Shown here: positions 1-7,051 of the stretch, piece by piece
Numbering within the stretch: position 1 is the stretch's first letter
Layout of the letters: every line of letters starts with the position of its first letter
Source: Ralstonia sp. SET104
GTDB lineage: Bacteria > Pseudomonadota > Gammaproteobacteria > Burkholderiales > Burkholderiaceae
Assembly: GCF_003851545.1 (NCBI RefSeq)
Contig: NZ_BHVX01000004.1
Location: forward strand, 62,001-126,000
DNA length: 64,000 bases
Direction of reading: 5' to 3'
Translations under genes and position numbers: made by a program
The notes under the pieces: generated by a model
Databases searched by the model: none
The model's input: the letters and a program-made list of their open reading frames with translations, nothing else
Told to the model about the DNA's origin: nothing

Positions 1-224
1 GGCTCTTGCGGCACATAAGCCGAGGTAACACCGCTCTGGCGGGCGATCAGGCCGTCATCGGGCGCGATGGTGCCGGCCACGATTTTCAGCAACGACGATT
101 TGCCGGTGCCATTGCGGCCAATCAGGCCAACGCGCTCACCGGCCTCCAGCGAGAAATCAGTGTGGTCGAGCAGCGCTACGTGGCCGAACGCCAGTTGCGC
201 ATTGGTAATGGAGAACAGGGCCAT
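1..224 (-). CDS. ABC-F family ATP-binding protein, N-terminal fragment (runs off the window)
   Basis: The 74 visible residues begin MALFSITNAQLAFGHVALLD and contain a Walker A motif, GRNGTGKSS, near residue 38. This is the start of an ABC-F (Uup/EttA/YheS-type) soluble ATPase. Such proteins carry two ATPase domains, no membrane domain, and act on ribosomes or in DNA repair. The first lines look most like Uup, but the linker and second domain that separate the subfamilies lie outside the window. The ATG at 222-224 is the only upstream start in frame. Family assignment is firm, subfamily is not. Confidence 0.85.
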   Translation of the reverse strand, partial: MALFSITNAQLAFGHVALLDHTDFSLEAGERVGLIGRNGTGKSSLLKIVAGTIAPDDGLIARQSGVTSAYVPQE

Positions 225-399
225 GCCGGATAGAAAAAGAATGCGGGCCGTGTGCGGCCAGAAGGCGCGTATTGTAGTCGGCCCGCGTGTTGCCCACCGG
301 CGCCATTGCGCTTGCGTGTGCGGGTGCTATAACGCTTGTGCTGCCGGACTCGCTTTCGCCGGCCACGCCAACCATACCCTTACTGAAGGGGGAACAACG

Positions 400-606
400 A
401 TGCGCGGACTTTTCGGGCTGTTGATCATCTTGATCGTGGCAGGCATTCCGGTGCGGCAGATCTTGCTGCGGACCGGCTTCTCACCGTGGTGGACCTTGCT
501 CGTGCTGGTGCCAGTGGTGAACCTGGTGGCGCTGTGGGTTTTCGCGTTTTCGAACTGGCCGCGGCAATCGCCCCAGCCGGGTAATGTGCTGCCCAATCAG
601 AACTGA
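400..606 (+). CDS. small two-helix membrane protein, function unknown
   Basis: 68 residues. Two hydrophobic helices are visible, about residues 3-18 and 31-50, separated by a short basic/aromatic turn (RQILLRTGFSPWW), followed by a polar Pro/Gln/Asn tail. A Shine-Dalgarno-like GAAGGGGGA lies just upstream of the ATG at 400, which argues against the longer reading frame that begins at 67. It is transcribed divergently from the ABC-F gene. I do not recognise a family; similar small inner-membrane proteins are common in Burkholderiales. Confidence 0.7.
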   Translation: MRGLFGLLIILIVAGIPVRQILLRTGFSPWWTLLVLVPVVNLVALWVFAFSNWPRQSPQPGNVLPNQN

Positions 607-640
607 GCAGCGCGCGAACACGAACGCGCCAAAGAAAAAC

Positions 641-659
641 GGCCCGCTTTCGGCGGGCC
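641..659. terminator. GC-rich hairpin after the small membrane protein gene
   Basis: A perfect 7-bp stem (GGCCCGC / GCGGGCC) with a 5-base loop lies 35 bases after the stop codon. The A-rich tract on its left gives a U-run only in minus-strand transcripts, so intrinsic termination is better in that direction. On the plus strand it may only stabilise the 3' end. Confidence 0.5.
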
Positions 660-1081
660 AGAAGAGTCTCTCCTCGATGCCTTGCGAACAAGACATGGCC
701 GGAGCATAGCGCCCCTCGTTCGTCTCGGGCAGTCGGGACAAACCCGGTAGGGAAAAACGCCTAACGCCAAGCCCGGTGCGGCTTCGCACCGCAGCAACGC
801 ATGCTGCGTCAAGCATGCACCGCGGGCGAGTCCGCCGCACCAGCCGTACGGCTGAGACGGTGCCGCACCGCACGCCGCGTGTGCACAACGCACCACCGCA
901 AGGCGATCACTGTCGACCGTCCTTTAGAAGACAAAATCCAGTCTTGCAGCCTGCTTACAACACCAAAAAAGCACGGGCCTGCAGGTTGCGGCGCCGCACC
1001 GTATCATGCGGCAGGCCCTCCGGCCACGAGCCGGGCATAACGATAAGGTGGGCCGCCGATTCTTTCCCGGGGGATACAACC
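660..1081. other. intergenic region with small hairpins, no credible gene
   Basis: About 420 bases without a convincing reading frame. It contains two compact inverted repeats (774-791, CGGTGCG/CGCACCG; 797-809, ACGCA/TGCGT) and, at its right end, the ribosome-binding region of the solute-binding protein gene (GGGGG before the ATG at 1082). The reading frames that cross it have no signal peptide, motif or ribosome-binding site. Confidence 0.5.
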
Positions 1082-1993
1082 ATGCCGTTCTTCACGCGCG
1101 CGCTGCCAGTTGCGGCGCTGCTCTTCACTTCGCTGTCCAGTTTTGCGCCAGGCGCCGCGCTGGCTTCGTCCACACCGGTGCTTGACCGCATCCGCGATAC
1201 CGGCACCGTCCGCGTCGCCTACCGCGAAAGCTCCGTGCCCTTCTCGTTCTACGACGCCGACAAAAAGCCCGTTGGCTACGCCATGGACCTGTGCCTGCGC
1301 GTGGTCGACAAGCTGCGCACCGATCTCAAGCGCCCCGACCTGAAAGTGCAGTATGTGATGGTCACGCCTTCCACCCGGATGCCGGCCATCATTGAAGGCA
1401 AGGCCGACCTGGAATGCGGCTCGACCACGAACAACCGTGAACGCCGCGAGAAAGTGGCCTTCACGATCCCGCACTACATCGCGGGCATCCGCATGATCGT
1501 CAAGACTTCATCTGGCATCCGCAAATGGGACGACCTGCGCGGCAAGACTGTCGTCACCACCAAGGGCACCACCAGCGTCGGGGAGCTGCGCAGGATGAAC
1601 GACGTGCGCGTGCTGAACATGAAGTTCCTTGAAGCCAAAGACCACGCCGAATCCTTCGCGATGGTCGAGGCCGGCAAGGCCGACGCCTTTGCGATGGACG
1701 ACGTGCTGCTCTACGGCTTCCGCGCCAACACCAAGAACCCGAGTGACTACGCCGTCGTCGGCGACATGCTGACGGTCGAGCCCTACGCGATCATGCTCAG
1801 CAAGGACGACACCGAATTCAAGCGCCTGATCGATCGCGCGATGACCAACATCATCCTCGACTACGACGCCGAAAAGCTCTACAAGAAGTGGTTCCAGCAG
1901 CCGATTCCACCCCACAGCGCCAAGCTCGATATTCCGATGAATTTTCTGCTGCGCGACTCGTTCAAGTACCCGAGCGACAAGGTCGCCGACTAA
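1082..1993 (+). CDS. periplasmic amino-acid ABC transporter substrate-binding protein (GltI/family 3 type)
   Basis: 303 residues. A signal peptide with a hydrophobic core ends at an ALA cleavage motif about residue 28. The mature part opens with LDRIRDTGTVRVAYRESSVP, the usual start of family 3 solute-binding proteins, and keeps the ligand-site pattern around GYAMDLC and ADLECGSTTNNRERR. It would capture a polar amino acid, probably glutamate/aspartate, for an inner-membrane permease, but no permease or ATPase gene is adjacent, so it is an orphan receptor here. The ATG at 1082 is preferred over the in-frame ATG at 776 because it begins the signal peptide and has a GGGGGA ribosome-binding site. 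Specificity is inferred from family resemblance only. Confidence 0.9.
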   Translation: MPFFTRALPVAALLFTSLSSFAPGAALASSTPVLDRIRDTGTVRVAYRESSVPFSFYDADKKPVGYAMDLCLRVVDKLRTDLKRPDLKVQYVMVTPSTRMPAIIEGKADLECGSTTNNRERREKVAFTIPHYIAGIRMIVKTSSGIRKWDDLRGKTVVTTKGTTSVGELRRMNDVRVLNMKFLEAKDHAESFAMVEAGKADAFAMDDVLLYGFRANTKNPSDYAVVGDMLTVEPYAIMLSKDDTEFKRLIDRAMTNIILDYDAEKLYKKWFQQPIPPHSAKLDIPMNFLLRDSFKYPSDKVAD

Positions 1994-2015
1994 ACGAAGC
2001 TGCACGCATCGTCAG

Positions 2016-2043
2016 CGCCGCCATCTTGCACGGCGGCGTTTTT
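2016..2043 (+). terminator. intrinsic terminator of the substrate-binding protein gene
   Basis: The 7-bp stem CGCCGCC/GGCGGCG with a 9-base loop is followed directly by five T residues, 22 bases after the stop codon. Confidence 0.85.
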
Positions 2044-2148
2044 GTTTGTGCGCGACTAACGCCGCAGGCACACCACCGGCTTACCGAGCACACGCGACAA
2101 CACGGCGTGCGGCGAATGCGTGCGATTGGCGAAACAGGAAAGCCGGAT

Positions 2149-2364
2149 TTAAAGGAAGTGTTTGACGACCTGCTCTTCCAGACCGATAAAACGCACGAGT
2201 TGGCGCGAGCCATCCGGAAACTGCTTGATGACGTGGCCGTCAGGCGTGTCGGTGTGACGGAAATAGATCGGCCGATCGATCGTCCCGGGCCGATGCGTGG
2301 GCAGCAGACTTTCCAGCGACGGCTCCACCGTCCACGGATCGTCCCGTTCTTCGGATGTCAGCAT
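2149..2364 (-). CDS. hypothetical 71-residue protein
   Basis: The product starts MLTSEERDDPWTVEPSLESL and ends VKHFL. It is soluble, acidic at the start, and has a plausible globular composition (RPIYFRHTDTPDGHVIKQFP), unlike the antisense frames nearby. No signal peptide, membrane segment or known motif is visible, and no clear ribosome-binding site precedes the ATG at 2362-2364. It stands alone between the terminator of the preceding gene and the tRNA. The call rests on its protein-like composition. Confidence 0.5.
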   Translation of the reverse strand: MLTSEERDDPWTVEPSLESLLPTHRPGTIDRPIYFRHTDTPDGHVIKQFPDGSRQLVRFIGLEEQVVKHFL

Positions 2365-2674
2365 GTTGGCCGCCTAGGGGGGTTTGGGATGAGTGGAGAA
2401 GCATAACTTCCGTGAACGATCATGCAAAGTTCGTAATACTTAAATCTGGTTCTGTGACCGATCGTTCGTTCGATTTAGCGTTTGTTTCATCACAAAAGCG
2501 CCTGAACTGTGGGCGCAAACCCAAAAACCCATAGCGTCATCATCGTTTCACCTACGCTGCGTAGCCGCCACGGATACTGCCCCTCACCCCCGGTGGCTCG
2601 CTGGTCTTGGTCTCTCAAATTGCGTAGAATCGCGGCTCGCTCGGGCCGCCGTTTGCGTCACCCGGGGTCGGTCA
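2365..2674. other. intergenic region upstream of tRNA-Arg
   Basis: About 310 bases without a gene. It is AT-richer than its surroundings in the left half. A possible -10 hexamer for the tRNA, TAGAAT at 2625-2630, lies 44 bases before the mature 5' end, but no good -35 box is spaced correctly. Nothing else was seen. Confidence 0.4.
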
Positions 2675-2749
2675 CTCGCCGTAGCACAATGGATAGTGCA
2701 CGCGCCTCCTAAGCGTGAGATACAGGTTCGATTCCTGTCGGCGGGACCA
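2675..2749 (+). tRNA. tRNA-Arg (anticodon CCU)
   Basis: The cloverleaf folds by eye: acceptor CTCGCCG pairs with CGGCGGG (one G-U), D stem GCAC/GTGC, anticodon stem CGCGC/GCGTG with loop CTCCTAA (anticodon CCT), T arm ACAGG-TTCGATT-CCTGT, discriminator A and encoded CCA. It reads the AGG arginine codon, rare in such GC-rich genomes. An intrinsic terminator follows 12 bases later. Confidence 0.96.
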
Positions 2750-2760
2750 TCAGATACGGC

Positions 2761-2792
2761 AAAGCCAGGCAACGCGCCTGGCTTTTGTTTTT
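2761..2792 (+). terminator. terminator of tRNA-Arg
   Basis: The stem AAAGCCAGGC/GCCTGGCTTT is followed by a T-rich run ending near 2792. Confidence 0.85.
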
Positions 2793-2804
2793 CCCACCGC
2801 ACAA

Positions 2805-2835
2805 AACGACGAGGCCCGCCACATACGGGCGGGCC
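2805..2835 (-). terminator. terminator of the small membrane protein gene on the minus strand
   Basis: An 8-bp stem (GGCCCGCC/GGCGGGCC, 2813-2835) is followed on the minus strand by a TCGTCGTTTT tract, 27 bases past the stop codon of the gene at 2862-3050. Confidence 0.6.
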
Positions 2836-2861
2836 TATGGCTGCGGATGGCCCCGGGCCAT

Positions 2862-3050
2862 CTAGGTCAACACCGGCAGTGCCTCGAGCACGAGCAGCCC
2901 AATCAACACCCCGATGATCGTCAGCAACACGCGAATCCCTACTCGCGCACCTCGGATCACCAGTGGCGCAGAGGCCAGCCCGATCACGCCCGCAACGCAA
3001 ACGGCGAGCAACAGATACAGGTTGGAGAAGGCCATCGGGAATTCCATCAT
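2862..3050 (-). CDS. small membrane protein, function unknown
   Basis: 62 residues, essentially two transmembrane helices (about residues 10-27 and 38-58) joined by a basic loop (RGARVGIR). It begins MMEFPMAFSNLYLLLAV. An AAAGGGG ribosome-binding site sits 3 bases before the first ATG (3050) and 6 before the second (3047), so either could be used; the longer frame from 3140 adds 30 Arg/Cys-rich residues and is rejected. No family is recognised. It is divergent from the helicase gene. Confidence 0.65.
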   Translation of the reverse strand: MMEFPMAFSNLYLLLAVCVAGVIGLASAPLVIRGARVGIRVLLTIIGVLIGLLVLEALPVLT

Positions 3051-3131
3051 CCGCCCCTTTCCCGGCCGTGAGCATGGCCGGTCCTTCGAGTATAGGACGC
3101 GCCTTCGATCCGGCAAGCGGCAGCAAATATT

Positions 3132-3162
3132 TTGCCGCACTGCAAAAAATCCGTGCTATAGT
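3132..3162 (+). promoter_or_regulatory. probable promoter of the RNA helicase gene
   Basis: TTGCCG at 3132-3137 is followed by GCTATA at 3155-3160 with a 17-base spacer (TATAGT at 3157-3162 is an alternative -10). Transcription would start near 3168, leaving a leader of roughly 360 bases before the helicase start codon. Confidence 0.45.
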
Positions 3163-3525
3163 TCGCGGCTTGGCTGCTTACTGCCGTATTTTTCGGTCCG
3201 CGGTTGGTCGATGCGCTGGTACTAAACCAGTGTCCGCCCGAATCCTCGCCCGTTGCATGCATGCGCAGCCGATTGCCATAGTGCTTGGCATCGTCTCCGA
3301 TCTCCCGCGTGGATTCACATCACGCCGAAGGGACCGCCGCCCCACCTGGCCGACTTGTTCGGCTTGAGGCCGGCCCACTCCCCCGCCTGTCCGTTCAGCA
3401 GCTCGTCTGTCGAACCGGCCTTATCCGATTGGCGCCGACGCCCGTGATTAACCGGTCGCCGTATCCCATTTCCGTCGTCTGCATCCATTAGAGCAGCGGC
3501 GCGGCAGCCTCACTACCTATTCGAC
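3163..3525 (+). other. long untranslated leader of the DEAD-box helicase gene
   Basis: Some 360 bases without a credible reading frame. Small hairpins are visible, for example CTGGT/ACCAG near 3218-3236. Long structured leaders are known upstream of cold-inducible RNA helicase genes in other bacteria; that this one is regulatory is inference. Confidence 0.4.
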
Positions 3526-5412
3526 ATGACACAGCCTCAACTGGACGGCGGTGCGATTGCGCACGCTGAATCCGACACTCCGAATTCCGACGCCCTGATT
3601 GCCAACGTCGCCACCGCCGCCAGCGCTTTTGCTGCACTCGGCCTGGACGATCGCATCGTCCGCGCCCTGGGCGAAGTGAACTACACCATCCCGACGCCGG
3701 TGCAGGCGCAAGCCATTCCAGCTGCCTTGGCAGGCAGCGACCTGCTGGTCACGAGCCAGACCGGTTCGGGCAAGACCGCAGCCTTCATGCTGCCGGCCAT
3801 CCAACGTATCAGCGAGCAGCCCGAGCCGCAGCGCCCGCGCATGGACGGCCCGCCGCAACGCATGAAGGGCCGCCGCCCCCGCCCGGCCCCCGCCAAGCCG
3901 TCGCTGCTGGTGCTCACGCCCACGCGCGAACTCGCTCTGCAGGTGACGACCGCCGCTTCCCAATACGGCCGCCACATGCGCCGCATCGTCTGCGCAAGCA
4001 TTCTGGGCGGCATGCCCTACCCGAAGCAGCTCGACATGCTGGCGCGCATGCCGGACATCATCATCGCCACGCCGGGCCGCCTGCTCGACCACATCGATTC
4101 GGGCCGCATCGACCTGTCGGCGCTGAATATGCTGGTGTTCGATGAAGCCGACCGCATGCTCGACATGGGCTTTGCTGACGACATCGAAGCCATCGTCGGC
4201 GCCACGCCGGCTACGCGCCAGATGCTGATGTTCTCGGCCACCATGGACCGCCGTATCGAGCAATTGGCCGAGCGCATGATGCGCGATCCGCAGCGCATCG
4301 AGATCGCTGCAGCAAAGGTTGACCAGAGCAACATCGAAGAGCGTCTGCACTTCACGGATGACATGTCGCACAAGCAGCAGCTGCTGGACCACCTGCTGCG
4401 CGACGCATCGCTCAAGCAAGCCATCGTCTTCACGGCAACCAAGCGTGATGCCGACTCGCTGGCCGAGCGCCTGACCGAGCACGGCTTCTCCGCCGGCGCC
4501 CTGCACGGCGACATGCACCAGGGCGCGCGTAACCGCACGCTGACGGCACTGCGCCGCGGCCAGTTGCGCGTGCTGGTGGCCACCGACGTGGCCGCCCGCG
4601 GCATCGACGTGCCGGACATCACGCACGTGGTCAACTTCGACCTGCCCAAACAAGCCGAAGACTATGTGCACCGTATCGGCCGCACGGGCCGTGCCGGCCG
4701 CAGCGGTATCGCCATCAACCTGGTGAACCACAACGACACGTTCCAATGGCGCCGTATCGAGCGCTTCGTTGATCGCCGCATCGACGCGTCCGTGGTGGAA
4801 GGACTGGAGCCGAAGCGCTCGCCCAAGCCGCGCACCGGTGGCCCGCGTGCCGGCGGCGACCGCGGTGGCTACCGTGGAAACGGCGGCGGCAATGGCGGCG
4901 GCTATCGCGGCCAGCGTGAAGGCTACGGCGCACGCCAAGGCGGCAATGGCGGCAACAGTGAAGGCCGTCTCCAACGCAGCTTCGGCGGCGACCGCGACGG
5001 CTTTGCCCCGCGCCGTGATGATCGCAACAGCAACGGCAACGGCGGCGGCTACCAAGGTGGCCAACGCGAGTGGAACCGTGACGACCGCGCTCCGCGTCAG
5101 TCGTACGGCCAAGGCCAGCAAAACCGCGGCGACTGGCAACAACAGCGCCCCGCACGTACGAACGGCACGCAAGACGGCAACCGTGGCTACGGCAATAGCA
5201 ACGGCGGCAACGGTGGTGGTTACGGCAATCGCGATGGCAATCGTGAAAGCTACGGTAATCGTGAAGGCGCCCCGCGTCGTTTCGGCGACAACAATGGTGG
5301 TAGCCGCTTTGGCGACGGTGGCAACGGCGCGCAGCGTCGCAGCTACGGCAATCGCGACGGTAACCGCGATAGCTACGGCAGCAAGGGCCGCTCGCGCGAC
5401 TTCGACCGCTGA
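3526..5412 (+). CDS. rhlE: DEAD-box ATP-dependent RNA helicase, RhlE type
   Basis: 628 residues. All helicase motifs are present: Q motif around YTIPTPVQAQAIP (53-65), Walker A SQTGSGKT (77-84), PTRELALQ (132-139), ATPGR (181-185), DEAD (206-209), SAT (237-239), then in the second RecA domain VATDVAARGIDVPD and HRIGRTGRAGR near 386-396. A basic Pro/Arg insertion lies at about 100-125. The last ~190 residues are low-complexity Gly/Asn/Arg/Tyr with RGG-like repeats, an RNA-binding tail seen in RhlE/CsdA-like helicases. It unwinds short RNA duplexes in ribosome assembly or RNA turnover. It is a single-gene unit with its own leader and terminator. Confidence 0.93.
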   Translation: MTQPQLDGGAIAHAESDTPNSDALIANVATAASAFAALGLDDRIVRALGEVNYTIPTPVQAQAIPAALAGSDLLVTSQTGSGKTAAFMLPAIQRISEQPEPQRPRMDGPPQRMKGRRPRPAPAKPSLLVLTPTRELALQVTTAASQYGRHMRRIVCASILGGMPYPKQLDMLARMPDIIIATPGRLLDHIDSGRIDLSALNMLVFDEADRMLDMGFADDIEAIVGATPATRQMLMFSATMDRRIEQLAERMMRDPQRIEIAAAKVDQSNIEERLHFTDDMSHKQQLLDHLLRDASLKQAIVFTATKRDADSLAERLTEHGFSAGALHGDMHQGARNRTLTALRRGQLRVLVATDVAARGIDVPDITHVVNFDLPKQAEDYVHRIGRTGRAGRSGIAINLVNHNDTFQWRRIERFVDRRIDASVVEGLEPKRSPKPRTGGPRAGGDRGGYRGNGGGNGGGYRGQREGYGARQGGNGGNSEGRLQRSFGGDRDGFAPRRDDRNSNGNGGGYQGGQREWNRDDRAPRQSYGQGQQNRGDWQQQRPARTNGTQDGNRGYGNSNGGNGGGYGNRDGNRESYGNREGAPRRFGDNNGGSRFGDGGNGAQRRSYGNRDGNRDSYGSKGRSRDFDR

Positions 5413-5421
5413 TCAGTAAAA

Positions 5422-5443
5422 AGGCCATCCCGCAGGATGGCCT
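5422..5443 (+). terminator. hairpin just after rhlE
   Basis: The 9-bp stem AGGCCATCC/GGATGGCCT with a 4-base loop starts 10 bases after the stop codon. There is no U-run, so it probably stabilises the 3' end or acts with the stronger terminator downstream. Confidence 0.5.
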
Positions 5444-5460
5444 CGCTTGGCTTATAGACA

Positions 5461-5489
5461 AACCCCACGCCTGACCGCGTGGGGTTTTT
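5461..5489 (+). terminator. intrinsic terminator of rhlE
   Basis: The 10-bp stem AACCCCACGC/GCGTGGGGTT is followed by a T-run to 5489. Confidence 0.85.
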
Positions 5490-5505
5490 CTTTATGCAAA
5501 CTCGA

Positions 5506-5559
5506 TCAGTTGCAGCTCGACTTACCGGTCTTGTGGTTGATCGTGCCTTTTGAGATCAG
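5506..5559 (-). pseudogene. possible 3' remnant of a small gene
   Basis: On the minus strand a short open stretch between two stops reads LISKGTINHKTGKSSCN. It looks like the end of a small Lys/Cys-containing protein rather than random GC-rich translation, but there is no start codon and no upstream coding sequence. It may be a decayed gene end; chance cannot be excluded. Confidence 0.2.
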
Positions 5560-5641
5560 TTAGATGGCGACAGCAGCGGGATGCTTAATGCTATTTCTGT
5601 CACCGGTAGCGCGTTGATGTCGCCCCACCAACGAGAGCAAC

Positions 5642-5668
5642 AAAAAAACCCTCGCCAAAGCGAGGGTT
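5642..5668 (-). terminator. terminator of the egtD-egtB-like unit
   Basis: Read on the minus strand, the 8-bp stem AACCCTCG/CGAGGGTT with a 6-base loop is followed by a run of T, 20 bases after the stop codon at 5688. Confidence 0.85.
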
Positions 5669-5687
5669 AGGGAATGCGTTGCGCACA

Positions 5688-6986
5688 TCAAAGTGCGCAG
5701 GTTCGGAAGCCGATGAAGACATCGTCGCGCTCCGGCAGCACGAAACCCCGGAAACGCGGGTGACGCGCACGCAGCGGCGTATGCGCCGCTGCGCCGCGCA
5801 CGGCCTGCATCGTCATGAAATGCGTCGCAGACAGGCTCGCCACGCGACCTCGCGGCACGCCCGGCACGAAATCCGGATAGGGCTCGAATGGTGAGGAGGT
5901 CCACTCCCATACCTGCCCCCAATGAAAACCAGCGCGGCCCTGCACCGCAGCCATCTCCCATTCGTCTTCGGTCGGCAAGCGCCGGCCAGCCCAGCGGCAC
6001 CACGCCTGCGCTTCATACAGGCTCACGTGGCGCACAGGCTCATCGCGGTTGATCGTGCGTGCCTGGCCGTAGCGCAGCGCCTGCCAAGTCCGCGTAGCCG
6101 GATCACGCTGCCAACCCAACGGCGCGGAGCGCTCCTGCATCATCAGCCACTCCATGCCCGCCGGCGACCACCACTGCGGATGGTCATAGCCGCGATCTTC
6201 GATGAACTCCAGGTATTGGCCGTTGGTGACCGGCTGCGCGTCAATTTCATAGGCTGGCACATAGGTGCGATACGGCGGACATTCGTTGTCGAAGACAAAA
6301 CCATCGGCGTCGGGCCAGCCCATCTGGAAGCGACCGCCCGGCATCGACAGCGTCTGCGCAGCAGGCACAGCCACGGCGGCCAAGGGCGGTTGCCCAGCGG
6401 GTTGCAAGCCGAGCACCTGCAGCAAGCCATGCAGATGTTCGGCGCGCAGATCTTCATGGAAGACCGCCCAGCGGAATGGTTCGAGCGCCGCATCGTCATC
6501 GGTGCCGAGTGTGGCGAGCTTGCGCAGCACGCGGTCGAGCACGTCATGCGCATACTGCTTGATCGCCGCGATGCCGGGCAGCGTCAGTTCCCAGCACGCC
6601 TCGGGCGGCATGCGATCCATATCAAAGAAGCTGTCAGCGCCGTCGAGCGCGGCGGGCAGCGTGGCTTGCCAGAGCGCCAGGTCCCATTCCGTGCCGGCGC
6701 CGTCTTTAATGGTGTCGCTGCCATTGCGACGCGGCTCGCGCAGGCACCAGAATTCGGCAAACCAGGCAAGTTGGCCCAGCGTCCAGAGCGGCGGCGCGTG
6801 ATGCTCCACGCGTTCAATCTGCCAGCCACGCTGGGTATCGCCAAATGCAGACAGCAACGCAAGCGTGCGATTGCGCGCGTCGACAAGGCTGTGCGCCAGC
6901 CCCAGGCGCGGAAGACGGCGGCCGTCGGTCCAGTCGGGAAGCGATCCGATAAAGGTCGGATCGGGAAGCATGAAGAATTCAGCCAT
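5688..6986 (-). CDS. EgtB/SenA-family protein with altered iron site
   Basis: 432 residues with the family's two-part layout: an N-terminal DinB-like helical domain (about 30-190), then a formylglycine-generating-enzyme (FGE-sulfatase) fold (about 215-432) with RRLPTEDEWEMAA and VWEWTSSPF. Its end, FRGFVLPERDDVFIGFR, resembles the EgtB-related signature also found in selenoneine synthase SenA. Family members use non-haem iron to attach cysteine, thiosugar or selenosugar to hercynine. The iron ligands should be a His in a WELGHxAWF segment and both His of an HxxxHxE motif. Here these read WTLGQLAWF (Gln72) and HEDLRAE (His177, Arg181), so two of three ligands are missing. It lies 65 bases after egtD on the same strand. 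The ATG at 6986 has GAGG upstream; 6971 is an alternative start. Family is certain, activity doubtful. Confidence 0.85.
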   Translation of the reverse strand: MAEFFMLPDPTFIGSLPDWTDGRRLPRLGLAHSLVDARNRTLALLSAFGDTQRGWQIERVEHHAPPLWTLGQLAWFAEFWCLREPRRNGSDTIKDGAGTEWDLALWQATLPAALDGADSFFDMDRMPPEACWELTLPGIAAIKQYAHDVLDRVLRKLATLGTDDDAALEPFRWAVFHEDLRAEHLHGLLQVLGLQPAGQPPLAAVAVPAAQTLSMPGGRFQMGWPDADGFVFDNECPPYRTYVPAYEIDAQPVTNGQYLEFIEDRGYDHPQWWSPAGMEWLMMQERSAPLGWQRDPATRTWQALRYGQARTINRDEPVRHVSLYEAQAWCRWAGRRLPTEDEWEMAAVQGRAGFHWGQVWEWTSSPFEPYPDFVPGVPRGRVASLSATHFMTMQAVRGAAAHTPLRARHPRFRGFVLPERDDVFIGFRTCAL

Positions 6987-7051
6987 CGCGGCAAACCTCG
7001 GGCGGGAATCGGCCCATTATCGCACTGGCTCCCCAGCCCTTTGCGGCGCGA

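Noticed and set aside
2675-2749. tRNA-Arg as an island attachment site
   Set aside because: No integrase gene and no repeat of the tRNA 3' end were seen nearby, and the flanks are core genes.
3517-5172. 551-residue minus-strand frame opposite rhlE
   Set aside because: Its Ala/Val/His-rich composition is the antisense image of the helicase; rhlE carries all helicase motifs on the plus strand.
5688-6986. Calling the EgtB-like protein selenoneine synthase SenA outright
   Set aside because: The C-terminal signature fits, but no senB or senC gene is nearby and the iron ligands are changed, so the product cannot be assigned.
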